DNA of 64,000 nt, taken from an uncultured Ruminococcus sp. (GTDB lineage: Bacteria > Bacillota > Clostridia > Oscillospirales > Acutalibacteraceae). The position numbers were made by a program, and so were the translations under genes. The stretch is taken from the NCBI GenBank assembly GCA_902785355.1, contig CACZYF010000013.1, positions 1-64,000 on the forward strand. Reading direction: 5' to 3'. This document shows positions 17,212-26,565 of this stretch, piece after piece. The notes beneath the pieces are model-generated. The model was not told where the DNA came from and did not search any database. It worked only from the letters and a program-made list of their open reading frames with translations. Numbering within the stretch: position 1 is the stretch's first letter; every line of letters starts with the position of its first letter.

Positions 17212-18615
17212 TTGAAGCAAAATGCAGTCGTATCCTTGAGGGATATCAATTTCAAGTATTCGAATGAGGTGATATTGAATAATATCAGCCTCGACATATT
17301 CGACAAGGAGTTCATCACGCTGCTCGGTCCGTCCGGCTGCGGCAAGACCACGACCCTGCGTATCATCGCGGGCTTTGAGACCCCGCAGAGCGGCGAGGTG
17401 TATTTTGAGGGGGAACAGATCAATGACCTGCCGCCTCACAAACGCAACGTGAACACGGTGTTTCAGAAATACGCCCTGTTCCCGCATTTGAACGTGTTTG
17501 ATAACGTTGCCTTCGGCCTAAAGCTGAAGAAGTTGTCGAAATCCGAAATCGAGCAAAAGGTAAAGCAGATGCTTGCTATCGTTGACCTCAAGGGCTATGA
17601 GAAGCGTCCCGTACGCGAGCTCTCCGGCGGTCAGCAGCAGCGCGTCGCCATCGCCCGCGCTCTGGTGTGCGACCCTAAGGTCGTCTTGCTCGACGAGCCG
17701 CTCGGCGCGCTCGACTTGAAGCTGAGAAAGGATATGCAGATCGAATTAAAGCAGCTTCAACAAAAAACCCAGAAGACTTTTGTATATGTTACCCATGATC
17801 AGGAAGAGGCGCTGACCATGTCCGACCGCGTATGCGTTATGAACAACGGCGTGATCGCTCAGGTCGGTACTCCTGAAGATATTTATAATGAGCCTGCCAA
17901 CGCTTTTGTCGCCGACTTTATCGGCGAGGCGAACATCATCAACGGCACCATGCTCGAGGACTGTAAGGTCCGTCTGCTCGGCGTCGAGCTCGACTGTGTG
18001 GATAAGGGCTTTGAGAAGAACAAGCCCGTTGATGTTGTGATTCGCCCCGAGGATATCGAGGTCGTCGCCCCCGATCAGGCGAAGCTCTCCGGCGTTGTAG
18101 AGGACGTCATCTTCAAGGGCGTCCACTTCGAGATCAGCGTTCGCTGCAACAACTGCCATTGGCTCATCCACTCCACCGTCGCACAAAAGGTGGGGGACAG
18201 GATTGGTATGCGTGTTGATCCTTTCAACATCCATATCATGGATAAAATGTTCTTAAACCCCACGAATGATATTTTTGCTGAGGTTTATTATTCCGATAAA
18301 GAAAATAATACTACTACCTTTCTGCTCGAGGGCAGTGAGGTCACCATCCCCGATACCTACTACAAGGAGGGGACAAAGCTCAAGATCGTCCTCCCGCCCA
18401 ACGCGCTGTATATCGCAGGCGACGGCGTAGGTCAGCTCGATGAGGTCTATATTGAGTCGGTTATCTGGAAGGGTGAGCATAACGAGATCATCCTTGAGTC
18501 CGACGAGCGTAAGTGGATCATGCAGAGCGATATCGACGAGCAGGTAGCGACCTACGTTCCGCTTTGTTTCGATTTCAGCAAGGCTGAGATCAGCGAGGTG
18601 GCGGCTGATGAGTAG
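17212..18615 (+). CDS. potA: Spermidine/putrescine ABC transporter ATPase PotA
   Basis: 467 residues. ATPase core with Walker [10 protein letters not shown], signature [15 protein letters not shown], Walker [13 protein letters not shown], then a TOBE-like regulatory domain ([12 protein letters not shown]). The protein is about 100 residues longer than usual PotA: residues about 360-467 hold another beta-rich segment ([19 protein letters not shown] ... [16 protein letters not shown]) that looks like a further TOBE-type unit. The start is TTG 17212 with AAGGAGG 8 bases upstream; no ATG fits. Confidence 0.93.
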   Translation: MKQNAVVSLRDINFKYSNEVILNNISLDIFDKEFITLLGPSGCGKTTTLRIIAGFETPQSGEVYFEGEQINDLPPHKRNVNTVFQKYALFPHLNVFDNVAFGLKLKKLSKSEIEQKVKQMLAIVDLKGYEKRPVRELSGGQQQRVAIARALVCDPKVVLLDEPLGALDLKLRKDMQIELKQLQQKTQKTFVYVTHDQEEALTMSDRVCVMNNGVIAQVGTPEDIYNEPANAFVADFIGEANIINGTMLEDCKVRLLGVELDCVDKGFEKNKPVDVVIRPEDIEVVAPDQAKLSGVVEDVIFKGVHFEISVRCNNCHWLIHSTVAQKVGDRIGMRVDPFNIHIMDKMFLNPTNDIFAEVYYSDKENNTTTFLLEGSEVTIPDTYYKEGTKLKIVLPPNALYIAGDGVGQLDEVYIESVIWKGEHNEIILESDERKWIMQSDIDEQVATYVPLCFDFSKAEISEVAADE

Positions 18616-19474
18616 TAATTCCACCGCTTCTGCTTCCGCTGCAAGGCCCCGGGTATCTGCCGCGTCGCACAAGCAGCGTTCGTTAATGAAGTCAAAGCGC
18701 CCCGCGATCCCGTATCTCGGCTGGATGCTGGTCTTTACCATCGTACCGCTTGTCATGGTGGTGTATTATGCTTTCACCGATACCAAAGGACATTTTTCGC
18801 TTGAATCTTTCAAAAACGCATCCGTTTACAGCGAGGTTTTCCTGTATTCTCTGTTGATCGCACTGATCTCTACCGTGATCTGCCTGGTGCTCGCGTACCC
18901 GCTGGCGTTCTCTATCTCACGCTGTTCTCAGCGTGCGCAGAGCACGATCGTTATGTTCCTGATGGTACCGATGTGGATGAACTTCCTGCTGCGTATCTAC
19001 GCGTGGGTGCTGATCCTGCAGAACTACGGTCCGCTCGACATGATTCTCAACTTCTTCGGTATCGACATTACCCTGATCGGTAATTCCGGAGCAGTTGTGG
19101 TCGGCATGGTCTATGAGTTTCTGCCGTTCATGATCCTCCCGCTGCATACCGTTATGAGCAAGATCGACCCCTCTTTGATCGAAGCGGCTCAGGATCTGGG
19201 CTGTAACGGTATCGGCGTATTTCGCAAGGTCATCTTCCCGCTGTCGATCCCGGGCATCATCTCCGGTGTGACGATGGTATTTGTTCCTACCGCGTCGACC
19301 TTCCTCGTCGCTCAGTATCTCGGCGGTACCCAGTTCATGATCGGCGACGTCATCGAGCGCGTATTCCAGAGCGATCATCATACCGGCTCCGCGATCGCGC
19401 TGGTTTTGATGGTGGTCATCCTCGGGTGTCTGGTCTTTATGAACCGATTCGGTGATGAGGAGGCGGTGAGCTGA
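18608..19474 (+). CDS. potB: Spermidine/putrescine ABC permease PotB
   Basis: 288 residues with six predicted membrane helices and the EAA loop ([25 protein letters not shown]). A Ser/Ala-rich cytoplasmic N-terminus of about 25 residues precedes the first helix. The gene overlaps potA by 8 bp and shares one base with potC, so the operon is tightly coupled. Forms the channel with PotC. Confidence 0.93.
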   Translation: MSSNSTASASAARPRVSAASHKQRSLMKSKRPAIPYLGWMLVFTIVPLVMVVYYAFTDTKGHFSLESFKNASVYSEVFLYSLLIALISTVICLVLAYPLAFSISRCSQRAQSTIVMFLMVPMWMNFLLRIYAWVLILQNYGPLDMILNFFGIDITLIGNSGAVVVGMVYEFLPFMILPLHTVMSKIDPSLIEAAQDLGCNGIGVFRKVIFPLSIPGIISGVTMVFVPTASTFLVAQYLGGTQFMIGDVIERVFQSDHHTGSAIALVLMVVILGCLVFMNRFGDEEAVS

Positions 19475-20265
19475 TGAAAAAGCTGAGTTCCAAGATCTAT
19501 TTCGGCATCATCATGGCGTTCCTCTATCTGCCGATCATCTATCTGATCGCCTATTCCTTCAACGACGGCAAGACCTCCGTATGGAAGGGCTTCACCTTCA
19601 AGTGGTATGAGGCGCTCTTTAACGACGCCCAGATCATGGGCAGTCTGTATAATACGCTGCTTGTCGCGATCCTTGCGTCGGTTATCTCTACGATCCTCGG
19701 TACCTTTGCGGCGATCGGTATCTATAACTTCAAGGGCGGTGTACGCTCCGCAATCCAGAACGTGTCCAACATCCCGATCATTAACCCCGAGATCGTAACG
19801 GGCGTATCGCTGATGCTCCTGTTCACCTTCGCCGGCGTGATGATGGGCTTTGAGATGGGCTTCTGGACGGTGCTTTTAGCACATATAGGCTTCTGTACGC
19901 CTTATGTAATCCTCAACGTCACCCCGCGACTCAAGCAGATGGACAGTTCGCTTTATGAAGCCGCTCTCGACCTCGGCTGTTCGCCGCTGCAGGCGTTTTT
20001 CAAGGTCGTGCTTCACGAACTGCTGCCGGGTATCTTTTCCGGCTTCCTTATCAGCTTCACCTATTCGCTGGATGATTTTGTTATCACCTACTTCACCCGC
20101 GGCTCGCGTTTCCAGACCCTGCCGATCCAGATCTACACCATGACCCACCAGCGCATCAATCCCAAGGCGAATGCCCTTTCGGCGCTGATGTTTGTTATAG
20201 TCATTGCTATTCTGCTGACTTCGAACTTTGTTTCTGCACGCAGGGATAAGGAGGAAGCTCGATGA
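19474..20265 (+). CDS. potC: Spermidine/putrescine ABC permease PotC
   Basis: 263 residues, six predicted helices; starts KIYFGIIMAFLYLPIIYLIAYSF, typical of PotC. EAA loop EAALDLGCSPLQAFFKVVLHE, then SLDDFVITYFTRG, the conserved PotC segment. Start overlaps the potB stop (TGATG); stop overlaps the potD start (ATGA). Confidence 0.93.
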   Translation: MKKLSSKIYFGIIMAFLYLPIIYLIAYSFNDGKTSVWKGFTFKWYEALFNDAQIMGSLYNTLLVAILASVISTILGTFAAIGIYNFKGGVRSAIQNVSNIPIINPEIVTGVSLMLLFTFAGVMMGFEMGFWTVLLAHIGFCTPYVILNVTPRLKQMDSSLYEAALDLGCSPLQAFFKVVLHELLPGIFSGFLISFTYSLDDFVITYFTRGSRFQTLPIQIYTMTHQRINPKANALSALMFVIVIAILLTSNFVSARRDKEEAR

Positions 20266-21542
20266 AACGATTCTTTCTTTTGATCCTATCCGCGGCGATC
20301 CTACTGCCTGTACTTGCGCTTTCCGCCTGCTCCTCGGGTAACTCCGGCGCGACAGGCGACGAGGCGGATTATGACGGCGGCTATCAGGGTGAAGTCAACG
20401 TCTATAACTGGGGTGAATACGTTTCTCCCGGTGACGACGGTATGTTGGATGTTATCGCTGAGTTTCAGAAGCGCTATCATATTAAGGTCAATTATACCAA
20501 CTTTGAAACAAACGAGGAGTTATACAACGTACTGACCAATTCCAACTCCACATATGACGTGATCTTCCCCTCCGACTACATGGCTGCGCGTCTGCGCGAG
20601 GAGGGCATGCTCGCAAAGCTTGATTTCAGCAATATTCCGAACTACAAGTATATCGACGATCGCTTCAAGAATATGGCGTATGACCCCGATAACGAATACA
20701 GTGTGCCTTATACCTGGGGCTTTGTCGCGATCGGATATAATACCAAGATGATTGAAGAGGGCTCTATCACGGGCTTCAAGGATATGTGGGATCCAAAGTA
20801 TAAGGACGACGGTATCCTGATGTTCAACAACTCCCGTGACGCGATGGCGATCGCCATGCAGCTTTGCGATCCGCCGATTGATCCGGGTTCTACAACCTTT
20901 ACCCGCGAGGATATTGATCGCGCGACTCAGAAGCTGATCGACGAGAAGCCTGTGCTGAAGAAATACGTCATGGATCAGGTGTTCACCGAGATGGAGGGCA
21001 GCCAGAGCGGTCTGTGCGCCTACTACGCCGGCGACATCATGACTATGATGGATAATAACGAGGATCTGGCCTATTGTTTGCCTGAGGAGGGGTCGAATCT
21101 TTTCAACGACGCGATGTGCATCCCCGCAAATTGCAAGAACAAGGAGAACGCCGAGCTGTTCATCAACTTCATGTGCGAACCCGAGATCGCGGCAGCTAAC
21201 GCGGAGTATATCTGCTACGGAACTCCCAACACCGGCGCGCTCGAACTGCTCGATGAAGAGATTGTTTCCTCAGAGCTGTTCAACCCGCCGCAGGAGTATC
21301 TCGATAAGTGCTACACCTTCTCGAACATCGACGATGATATCTACGCGTATATGCAGAAACGTTTCGTTGAAGCCTGCTCTGCTTCCGCAGAGGTCAGCAG
21401 TGTCGAGAAAAGGTCGGTCAACCCTGCCGCCGTATGGGGCGTAGGAATCATCCTTTTAGTGATCATTATCGCGACCGTATGTATCATTGTGCTCGATATC
21501 CGCCGCGCGGTCAAAAACCGCGGAAGGATCTTCAAAAGATAA
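20262..21542 (+). CDS. potD: Polyamine-binding lipoprotein PotD with an extra C-terminal membrane helix
   Basis: 426 residues. Lipoprotein signal with lipobox LSAC, then a PotD/PotF-type binding domain starting VNVYNWGEYVSPG and containing YDVIFPSDYMAARL. Polyamine-binding proteins normally end after this domain at about 350-370 residues. Here about 50 further residues include a clear membrane helix (WGVGIILLVIIIATVCIIVL, near 400-420) and a basic cytoplasmic tail (RRAVKNRGRIFKR), so the protein would be anchored at both ends. Confidence 0.9.
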   Translation: MKRFFLLILSAAILLPVLALSACSSGNSGATGDEADYDGGYQGEVNVYNWGEYVSPGDDGMLDVIAEFQKRYHIKVNYTNFETNEELYNVLTNSNSTYDVIFPSDYMAARLREEGMLAKLDFSNIPNYKYIDDRFKNMAYDPDNEYSVPYTWGFVAIGYNTKMIEEGSITGFKDMWDPKYKDDGILMFNNSRDAMAIAMQLCDPPIDPGSTTFTREDIDRATQKLIDEKPVLKKYVMDQVFTEMEGSQSGLCAYYAGDIMTMMDNNEDLAYCLPEEGSNLFNDAMCIPANCKNKENAELFINFMCEPEIAAANAEYICYGTPNTGALELLDEEIVSSELFNPPQEYLDKCYTFSNIDDDIYAYMQKRFVEACSASAEVSSVEKRSVNPAAVWGVGIILLVIIIATVCIIVLDIRRAVKNRGRIFKR

Positions 21543-21545
21543 TAA

Positions 21546-21558
21546 TTCTAATTAAGAA
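21546..21558. repeat. TTCT-N5-AGAA palindrome (after potD)
   Basis: Exact match immediately after the potD stop and before its terminator; followed by AAAAAGCCTG, as at the groEL copy. Confidence 0.5.
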
Positions 21559-21596
21559 AAAAGCCTGATTCCGTTTTGGCGGAGTCAGGCTTTGTC
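21559..21596. terminator. Bidirectional terminator between potD and the HprK-like gene
   Basis: Stem aaagcctgattccg with cggagtcaggcttt (21559-21594, one wobble pair). A T-run follows on each strand. Confidence 0.85.
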
Positions 21597-21621
21597 TATA
21601 AATATGTCTCAACCATTTATC

Positions 21622-22338
21622 CTATTCCGGATAGATCGCTTGATAGATCGTTGTGACCGCTTCGTCCGAGATGGTGCAGCCCAGCTTATACAGGGGAACG
21701 GTCTCTACCAGTCTTCCGAGCAGATCGAGCAGTACAGACAACTGTGTTTTGTTACTCGGCAGGACCGTTTGCTGAAGAAGGAGGCTCAGCCCGTCGATCG
21801 GGGAGAGGGGAGTCGCCCTGTTTTCGGGAGCCTGCTCCAGAAAAACGATGGCTTTGATCGGAGCACTGATGTTATTCCCGATGCTGTGCTTGCCGTTCCA
21901 CGGCGTACCGTAGATATAGAAACGGCCGTCCTTTCTGCGAACCAACGGCTTATCATCGTTGATCATTATGACGTCATCTCCGAAGTGCCTGCGCCACAGC
22001 GCAGAATGGGTACTCTTACCCGTTCCCGAAGGAGCGGTGAAGATGATCGCGTCTCCTTTACAGCTCAAACAGGAGCAGTGCAGAAAGAAACCCTCTCTTT
22101 CAATGATGTAATCGCAGATAACGCGCAGAATAGCGACCGATTCACAGATATACAAGCTCTGTGCGGTGCCGTGTATCTCCTCGCCCAGCTCCAGTTCGTA
22201 CTGTATCATCTCGTCTGTCGGCTCGATATACAACTCATAGTTATCGCTGTCGGAGAGAAAATCCCTCATATACTCGTAGGTTTCTTCATATTTCGCCTCT
22301 ACGGCGATATTCATCTCAGCTATTCGAAATATTCGCAT
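21622..22338 (-). CDS. Orphan HprK/PEPCK-like P-loop kinase
   Basis: 238 residues. Walker A is APSGTGKSTHSALW at about residues 103-116; further on are MINDDKPLV (acidic metal-binding pair) and YGTPWNGKHS, the layout of the HPr-kinase/PEP-carboxykinase fold. The N-terminal ~90 residues are not the usual HprK N-domain. Such stand-alone domains often occur in peptide-modification (PqqD-like) clusters or as regulators, but no PqqD, radical-SAM or HPr gene is adjacent. Substrate unknown. The start ATG has AGGAG upstream. Confidence 0.65.
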   Translation of the reverse strand: MRIFRIAEMNIAVEAKYEETYEYMRDFLSDSDNYELYIEPTDEMIQYELELGEEIHGTAQSLYICESVAILRVICDYIIEREGFFLHCSCLSCKGDAIIFTAPSGTGKSTHSALWRRHFGDDVIMINDDKPLVRRKDGRFYIYGTPWNGKHSIGNNISAPIKAIVFLEQAPENRATPLSPIDGLSLLLQQTVLPSNKTQLSVLLDLLGRLVETVPLYKLGCTISDEAVTTIYQAIYPE

Positions 22339-22349
22339 AAGACACTCCT

Positions 22350-22413
22350 GTTCCGACTCCCTTTTCTGAGGGAGTTGTCAGCAACGCTGACTGAGGGCTT
22401 CGGAATTACCGCG
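22350..22413 (-). repeat. Paired hairpins between sdpI and the HprK-like gene
   Basis: Two stems, actccc/gggagt and gtcagc/gctgac (loop aac), stand side by side in the spacer. The layout is like the short palindromic elements common in clostridial genomes. Only one copy is present here, so repeat status is inferred. Confidence 0.4.
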
Positions 22414-22429
22414 AAACGGCCGCCCTTCG

Positions 22430-23098
22430 TTACTTCTTCTTTATTTTAACATAAGAATAAAGAATTGCAACTGTTAAAAATACAATCAGCGCGATCACCA
22501 TGACAAAAACATAGCCGACATTGCGTAGAATCAGCCCTGCCGCGATGGTGACCAGTCCCGAGAGTACCATCGCGATACCGCCGGCGCGGTTGGCGATGTA
22601 CCAGTGCTCGTCGGTATCCATCGCAAAGCTCAGCCGCATTCCCAAGAACGCGTTGGGCTTGGTTTTCGGCATAATGTTGCCCAGCAGGATAAAGACGACG
22701 CCGACGATGACGGAGACGATGGCGGTCGCGATACTCTCGGCGTTCATTACGGCTTTGGGCTTCATCATCATGAACAGGACAAAGACGTCGATCGCGTTCA
22801 GTAAGACCAGCAACAGCATGACAACCGTATCGCCGATGTCGAGGTTGCGGAGCGTCCGGTCGTCATCGGTCGATGATTTCATTGTGAATTTTCTAATAAA
22901 GAATATTATAATATACATAACCAATATGATCGCAGGTAAGAGGAAAGCTTCATACTTCGAACCGTAGCGGTCGACCTGACCGTGGATGTTGATGTGTGCC
23001 GCGACGGTGTCGGGCATGATGAAGAAAACCGTGATCGCGGTATAAATCATCGGTAAAACCGCCAGGATAGCGGTGAGGATCGCTTTGAATCTTTTCAT
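22430..23098 (-). CDS. sdpI: SdpI-family immunity/signalling membrane protein
   Basis: 222 residues with about six membrane helices. The N-terminal DUF1648 segment reads HINIHGQVDRYGSKYEAFLLP and the SdpI core LGNIMPKTKPNAFLGMRLSFAM with WYIANRAGG. In Bacillus, SdpI protects against the SdpC toxin and sequesters the repressor SdpR. Here it follows an sdpR-like gene but no sdpABC toxin operon is in the window. A TTCT-N5-AGAA site lies at 22891-22903. Confidence 0.85.
   Translation of the reverse strand: MKRFKAILTAILAVLPMIYTAITVFFIMPDTVAAHINIHGQVDRYGSKYEAFLLPAIILVMYIIIFFIRKFTMKSSTDDDRTLRNLDIGDTVVMLLLVLLNAIDVFVLFMMMKPKAVMNAESIATAIVSVIVGVVFILLGNIMPKTKPNAFLGMRLSFAMDTDEHWYIANRAGGIAMVLSGLVTIAAGLILRNVGYVFVMVIALIVFLTVAILYSYVKIKKK
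22891..22903. repeat. TTCT-N5-AGAA palindrome (inside sdpI)
   Basis: Exact match. The coding strand reads I-F-F-I-R-K-F, another frame than in polA. Confidence 0.55.
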
Positions 23099-23171
23099 GA
23101 TATACTCCTTTCTCTGCTTCCTTTTTCTATGGGAAGCACCCCGACAGGGGAGGATCGATATGGTCGATTGT

Positions 23172-23429
23172 TCAGAACTGCTTCAGCCACAAGATCAGCT
23201 CGTCGAACAGCGAGGCGTTCAGCTCATAGTAGATGAAGTTCTTTTCCTTTGTCTCAAACACGAGACCGCTCTCCTTGAGCAGCTTCAGATGGTAGCTCAG
23301 CGACTGCGGCGAGATCCCCAGCGCCTCGGCGATCTCACCCGCCGACATGCGGTAATGCTGCTTGATCAGCGTCAGGATCTCCCGTCTGAGAGGATCGGAC
23401 AGGGTCTTAAAGGTTTTTCCTAACGGCAT
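23172..23429 (-). CDS. sdpR: SdpR/ArsR-family repressor
   Basis: 85-residue winged-helix repressor: KTLSDPLRREILTLI, then MSAGEIAEALGISPQSLSYHLKLLKESGLV (recognition helix) and the wing KEKNFIYYELN. There are no metal-binding cysteines, as in SdpR. Start ATG 23429 is set by GCAGGAGGTG; a longer frame to 23456 lacks a ribosome site. It lies upstream of sdpI on the same strand and is probably autoregulated via the sites at 23486-23577. Confidence 0.85.
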   Translation of the reverse strand: MPLGKTFKTLSDPLRREILTLIKQHYRMSAGEIAEALGISPQSLSYHLKLLKESGLVFETKEKNFIYYELNASLFDELILWLKQF

Positions 23430-23485
23430 ACAGTCACCTCCTGCAGAATATGACATTTCGATGCTTGTTCAATCTCAATGGCATT

Positions 23486-23577
23486 CTATTTCAAAATATT
23501 TTTAAACAGCTGTTTGTTTGTATTATAGTAGATGATTCCGGTTTTGTCAATAACTATTTCAAAATTATTTTAAACAC
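23486..23577 (-). promoter_or_regulatory. sdpRI promoter with flanking direct repeat and palindrome
   Basis: Minus-strand promoter TTGACA (23550-23545), 17-bp spacer, TATAAT (23527-23522): perfect consensus. A 24-bp direct repeat (23486-23509 and 23554-23577, 21 of 24 identical) brackets it, and a perfect palindrome aaacagctgttt (23504-23515) sits at the expected start point. These are the best candidates for SdpR operators. Confidence 0.75.
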
Positions 23578-23634
23578 CTAATTTCCTCTCTGTAATAATG
23601 ACGAAGCTGTAACCGAGATATTGTGTTTTTGTTG

Positions 23635-23686
23635 TTGACACCACAATATATTGTTGCTATACTAGAGTTCCACACCAAAATATTGA
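23635..23686 (+). promoter_or_regulatory. nrdD promoter with NrdR box pair
   Basis: Promoter TTGACA (23635-23640), 17-bp spacer, TATACT (23658-23663). The spacer contains ACAATATATTGT (23643-23654), a palindromic NrdR box. A second, weaker box CCAAAATATTGA (23675-23686) is centred 32 bp downstream, the usual three-turn spacing. It matches the nrdR gene at 31.5 kb. Confidence 0.85.
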
Positions 23687-23741
23687 GATAGTACTGTGCT
23701 TGAAAACAGATATCAGATAAACAGAAACAAAGGAGAGCAAC

Positions 23742-25916
23742 ATGAAGATTATCAAGCGTAACGGCTCTGAAGAGACCTTTAACCCGCAAAAAATCATTGA
23801 CGCCGTCCGTAAGGCGGACTGTGCCAACATCAACGGCAGACTTCTCACTGACGCCCAGATCGAGGGTATCGCCAAGACGATCGCCGATACCGGCGCCTGC
23901 GTCAGCCGCGCTCTGTCCGTTGAGGAGATCCAGGAGCTCGTCGAGACCGAGATCATGAAGCTCGGCGCATACGAGACCGCCAAGCTCTATATCCGCTATC
24001 GCTACACCCGCTCGCTCGCGCGCGTCGCTAACACCACCGATAACCAGATCCTGACCCTCATCGAGTGCAATAACGAAGAAGTCAAGCAGGAGAATTCCAA
24101 TAAGAACCCCACCGTCAACTCCGTTCAACGCGACTATATGGCGGGCGAGGTCAGCAAGGATATAACCAAACGAATCCTTCTGCCCGAGGATATCGTTAAG
24201 GCGCATGAGGAAGGTATCATCCATTTTCATGACGCGGACTATTTTGCCCAGCACATGCACAACTGTGACCTCGTCAACCTTGAGGATATGCTGCAGAACG
24301 GCACTGTCATCAGCGGTACGATGATCGAGAAGCCCCACAGCTTCTCTACCGCGTGTAATATCGCGACCCAGATCATCGCACAGGTCGCCTCTAACCAGTA
24401 CGGCGGGCAGTCGATTTCGCTGACCCACCTAGCGCCCTTCGTACAGGTCTCCCGTCAGAAGATCACCAAGCAGGTCTTGAAGGAGTTCGATGAACTCGGC
24501 GTGATACCGACTAAGGAGAAGGTCGAGCCGATCGTCGAGCGACGTGTCCGCGAGGAGATCAACCGCGGCGTCCAGACCATCCAGTATCAGGTCGTCACCC
24601 TGCTGACAACTAACGGTCAGGCACCGTTCATTACCGTGTTCATGTACCTCGGCGAAGCCCGCAACGAGCAGGAGAAGAAGGATCTCGCCCTGATTATCGA
24701 AGAGACCTTACAACAGCGTATTCAGGGTGTAAAGAACGAGAAGGGCGTGTATATCACCCCCGCGTTCCCGAAGCTGATCTATGTGCTCGAGGAGCAGAAC
24801 ATCCATGAGGATTCGCCTTACTGGTATCTCACCGAGCTCGCCGCAAAGTGTACTGCAAAGCGCATGGTTCCCGATTATATCTCCGAGAAGAAGATGCTGG
24901 AGCTGAAGATAGACAAGAACGGCGAAGGCCATTGTTACACCTGCATGGGCTGTCGCAGCTTTTTGACCCCTTATGTGGATGAGAACGGTCAGCCGAAGTA
25001 CTACGGTCGCTTCAACCAGGGCGTCGTAACCCTCAACCTGCCCGATATCGCTCTGTCCTCCGGCGGCGATATGGAGAAGTTCTGGCAGATCTTTGACGAG
25101 CGGCTTGAGCTGTGCCATCGCGCTTTGATGTGCCGCCACAACCGACTCAAGGGTACGCTCTCCGACGCTGCTCCGATCCTGTGGCAGAACGGCGCTCTCG
25201 CGAGATTACAGAAGGGCGAGACCATCGACAAGCTGCTCTACGGCGGCTACAGCACCATTTCTCTGGGCTACGCGGGACTGTACGAGTGCGTCAAGTACAT
25301 GACCGGCAAGAGCCATACCGACCCCGACGGCGAGCCCTTCGCCCTCAAGGTGATGCAGCATATGAATGACGCCTGTAAGGGCTGGAAGGAGAAGCACCGC
25401 ATCGATTTTTCGCTCTACGGCACGCCGCTCGAGAGCACGACCTACAAGTTCGCGAAGTGTTTGCAGAAGCGCTTCGGTGTGATCGAAGGCATCACCGATA
25501 AGGGGTATATCACCAACTCCTACCATGTTCATGTCACCGAGGAGATCGATGCGTTCTCGAAGCTTAAATTTGAGGCGAAGTTCCAGGCACTCAGTCCCGG
25601 CGGCGCGATCAGCTATGTTGAGGTTCCCGATATGCAGAACAACATCAAGGCTGTTCTGCAGGTCATGAAGTTCATCTATGACAACATCATGTACGCTGAA
25701 CTGAACACAAAGAGCGATTACTGCCAGGTCTGCGGTTATGACGGCGAGATCTCGATCGTAGAGGAGGACGGCAAGCTCGTATGGGAGTGCCCGAACTGCG
25801 GCAACCGCGATCAGGATAAGATGAACGTTGCCCGCCGTACCTGCGGCTACATCGGTACTCAGTACTGGAACCAGGGACGCACTCAGGAGATCCGCGACCG
25901 CGTTCTGCATCTTTAA
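23742..25916 (+). CDS. nrdD: Anaerobic (class III) ribonucleotide reductase, copy 1
   Basis: 724 residues. N-terminal ATP-cone (1-95) for allosteric control, then the glycyl-radical barrel with CMGCRSFL (active-site Cys at about 404) and GRFNQGVVTLNLPDIAL. The C-terminal zinc site is YCQVCGYDG ... ECPNCGN, and the radical glycine is in RRTCGYIG (about Gly702). It makes deoxyribonucleotides without oxygen. It differs widely from the second nrdD at 40.6-42.9 kb, so this is not a recent duplication. Paired with its own nrdG downstream. Confidence 0.95.
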   Translation: MKIIKRNGSEETFNPQKIIDAVRKADCANINGRLLTDAQIEGIAKTIADTGACVSRALSVEEIQELVETEIMKLGAYETAKLYIRYRYTRSLARVANTTDNQILTLIECNNEEVKQENSNKNPTVNSVQRDYMAGEVSKDITKRILLPEDIVKAHEEGIIHFHDADYFAQHMHNCDLVNLEDMLQNGTVISGTMIEKPHSFSTACNIATQIIAQVASNQYGGQSISLTHLAPFVQVSRQKITKQVLKEFDELGVIPTKEKVEPIVERRVREEINRGVQTIQYQVVTLLTTNGQAPFITVFMYLGEARNEQEKKDLALIIEETLQQRIQGVKNEKGVYITPAFPKLIYVLEEQNIHEDSPYWYLTELAAKCTAKRMVPDYISEKKMLELKIDKNGEGHCYTCMGCRSFLTPYVDENGQPKYYGRFNQGVVTLNLPDIALSSGGDMEKFWQIFDERLELCHRALMCRHNRLKGTLSDAAPILWQNGALARLQKGETIDKLLYGGYSTISLGYAGLYECVKYMTGKSHTDPDGEPFALKVMQHMNDACKGWKEKHRIDFSLYGTPLESTTYKFAKCLQKRFGVIEGITDKGYITNSYHVHVTEEIDAFSKLKFEAKFQALSPGGAISYVEVPDMQNNIKAVLQVMKFIYDNIMYAELNTKSDYCQVCGYDGEISIVEEDGKLVWECPNCGNRDQDKMNVARRTCGYIGTQYWNQGRTQEIRDRVLHL

Positions 25917-26024
25917 TAGTGAGGAGTGAGAAGTGAGGAGCGAGGAGTTGTTTATCCGGCGGAAATGGTTATGTGATCATACTGCCTTCTATTCCCGGCT
26001 TTCGATTTCTGCCTCTTACCTTTT

Positions 26025-26555
26025 ATGAACTATTGCAACATCAAATATAATGATATCGCCGATGGGGAAGGGGTACGCACGACGCTGTTTGTGTCCGGGT
26101 GTACCAACCGCTGTAAGGGCTGCTTCCAGCCCGAGACATGGGACTTCTCCTACGGTGAACCGTTTACAAAAGAAACGGAGGACGTGATTCTGGAAAGTCT
26201 TGAGCCTTCCTATATCGACGGCTTGACTCTCCTCGGCGGCGAGCCCTTTGAGCCTGAGAATCAGCTTGCCTTGCTGCCGTTTGTCAGACGGGTAAAGGAG
26301 CGTTTTCCCGAAAAGACCGTCTGGGCGTTTACCGGCTTTGTCTATGATCGTGATCTGGTAGATGGCGGGCGTAAGCACACCCCCGATACTGATGAACTGC
26401 TCCGCTTGGTCGACATCTTGGTTGATGGTCCCTATATGGAGGAGCGCCGCAGCTTGATGCTCCAGTTTCGAGGCAGTGAGAACCAGCGCGTGATCGACAT
26501 GCAAAAGACCCTCGTAAAAGGAGAGGTCGTCCTCTGGGATAAACTGGTGAGATAA
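26025..26555 (+). CDS. nrdG: Anaerobic ribonucleotide reductase activase, copy 1
   Basis: 176-residue radical-SAM activase with the cluster motif CTNRCKGCFQPETWDF and LTLLGGEPFEPENQ for SAM binding. It generates the glycyl radical on NrdD. ATG 26025 lies 108 bp after nrdD1 with no good ribosome site, preceded by a GAGG-rich simple repeat (25918-25950), so translation may be weak or reinitiated. Confidence 0.92.
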   Translation: MNYCNIKYNDIADGEGVRTTLFVSGCTNRCKGCFQPETWDFSYGEPFTKETEDVILESLEPSYIDGLTLLGGEPFEPENQLALLPFVRRVKERFPEKTVWAFTGFVYDRDLVDGGRKHTPDTDELLRLVDILVDGPYMEERRSLMLQFRGSENQRVIDMQKTLVKGEVVLWDKLVR

Positions 26556-26565
26556 TGTATAAAAA

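Noticed and set aside
25917..25955. GAGGAGTGAGAAGTGAGG-like run as a regulatory repeat
   Set aside because: Short imperfect purine-rich repeats between nrdD1 and nrdG1 with no symmetric structure; most simply slippage-type simple sequence.
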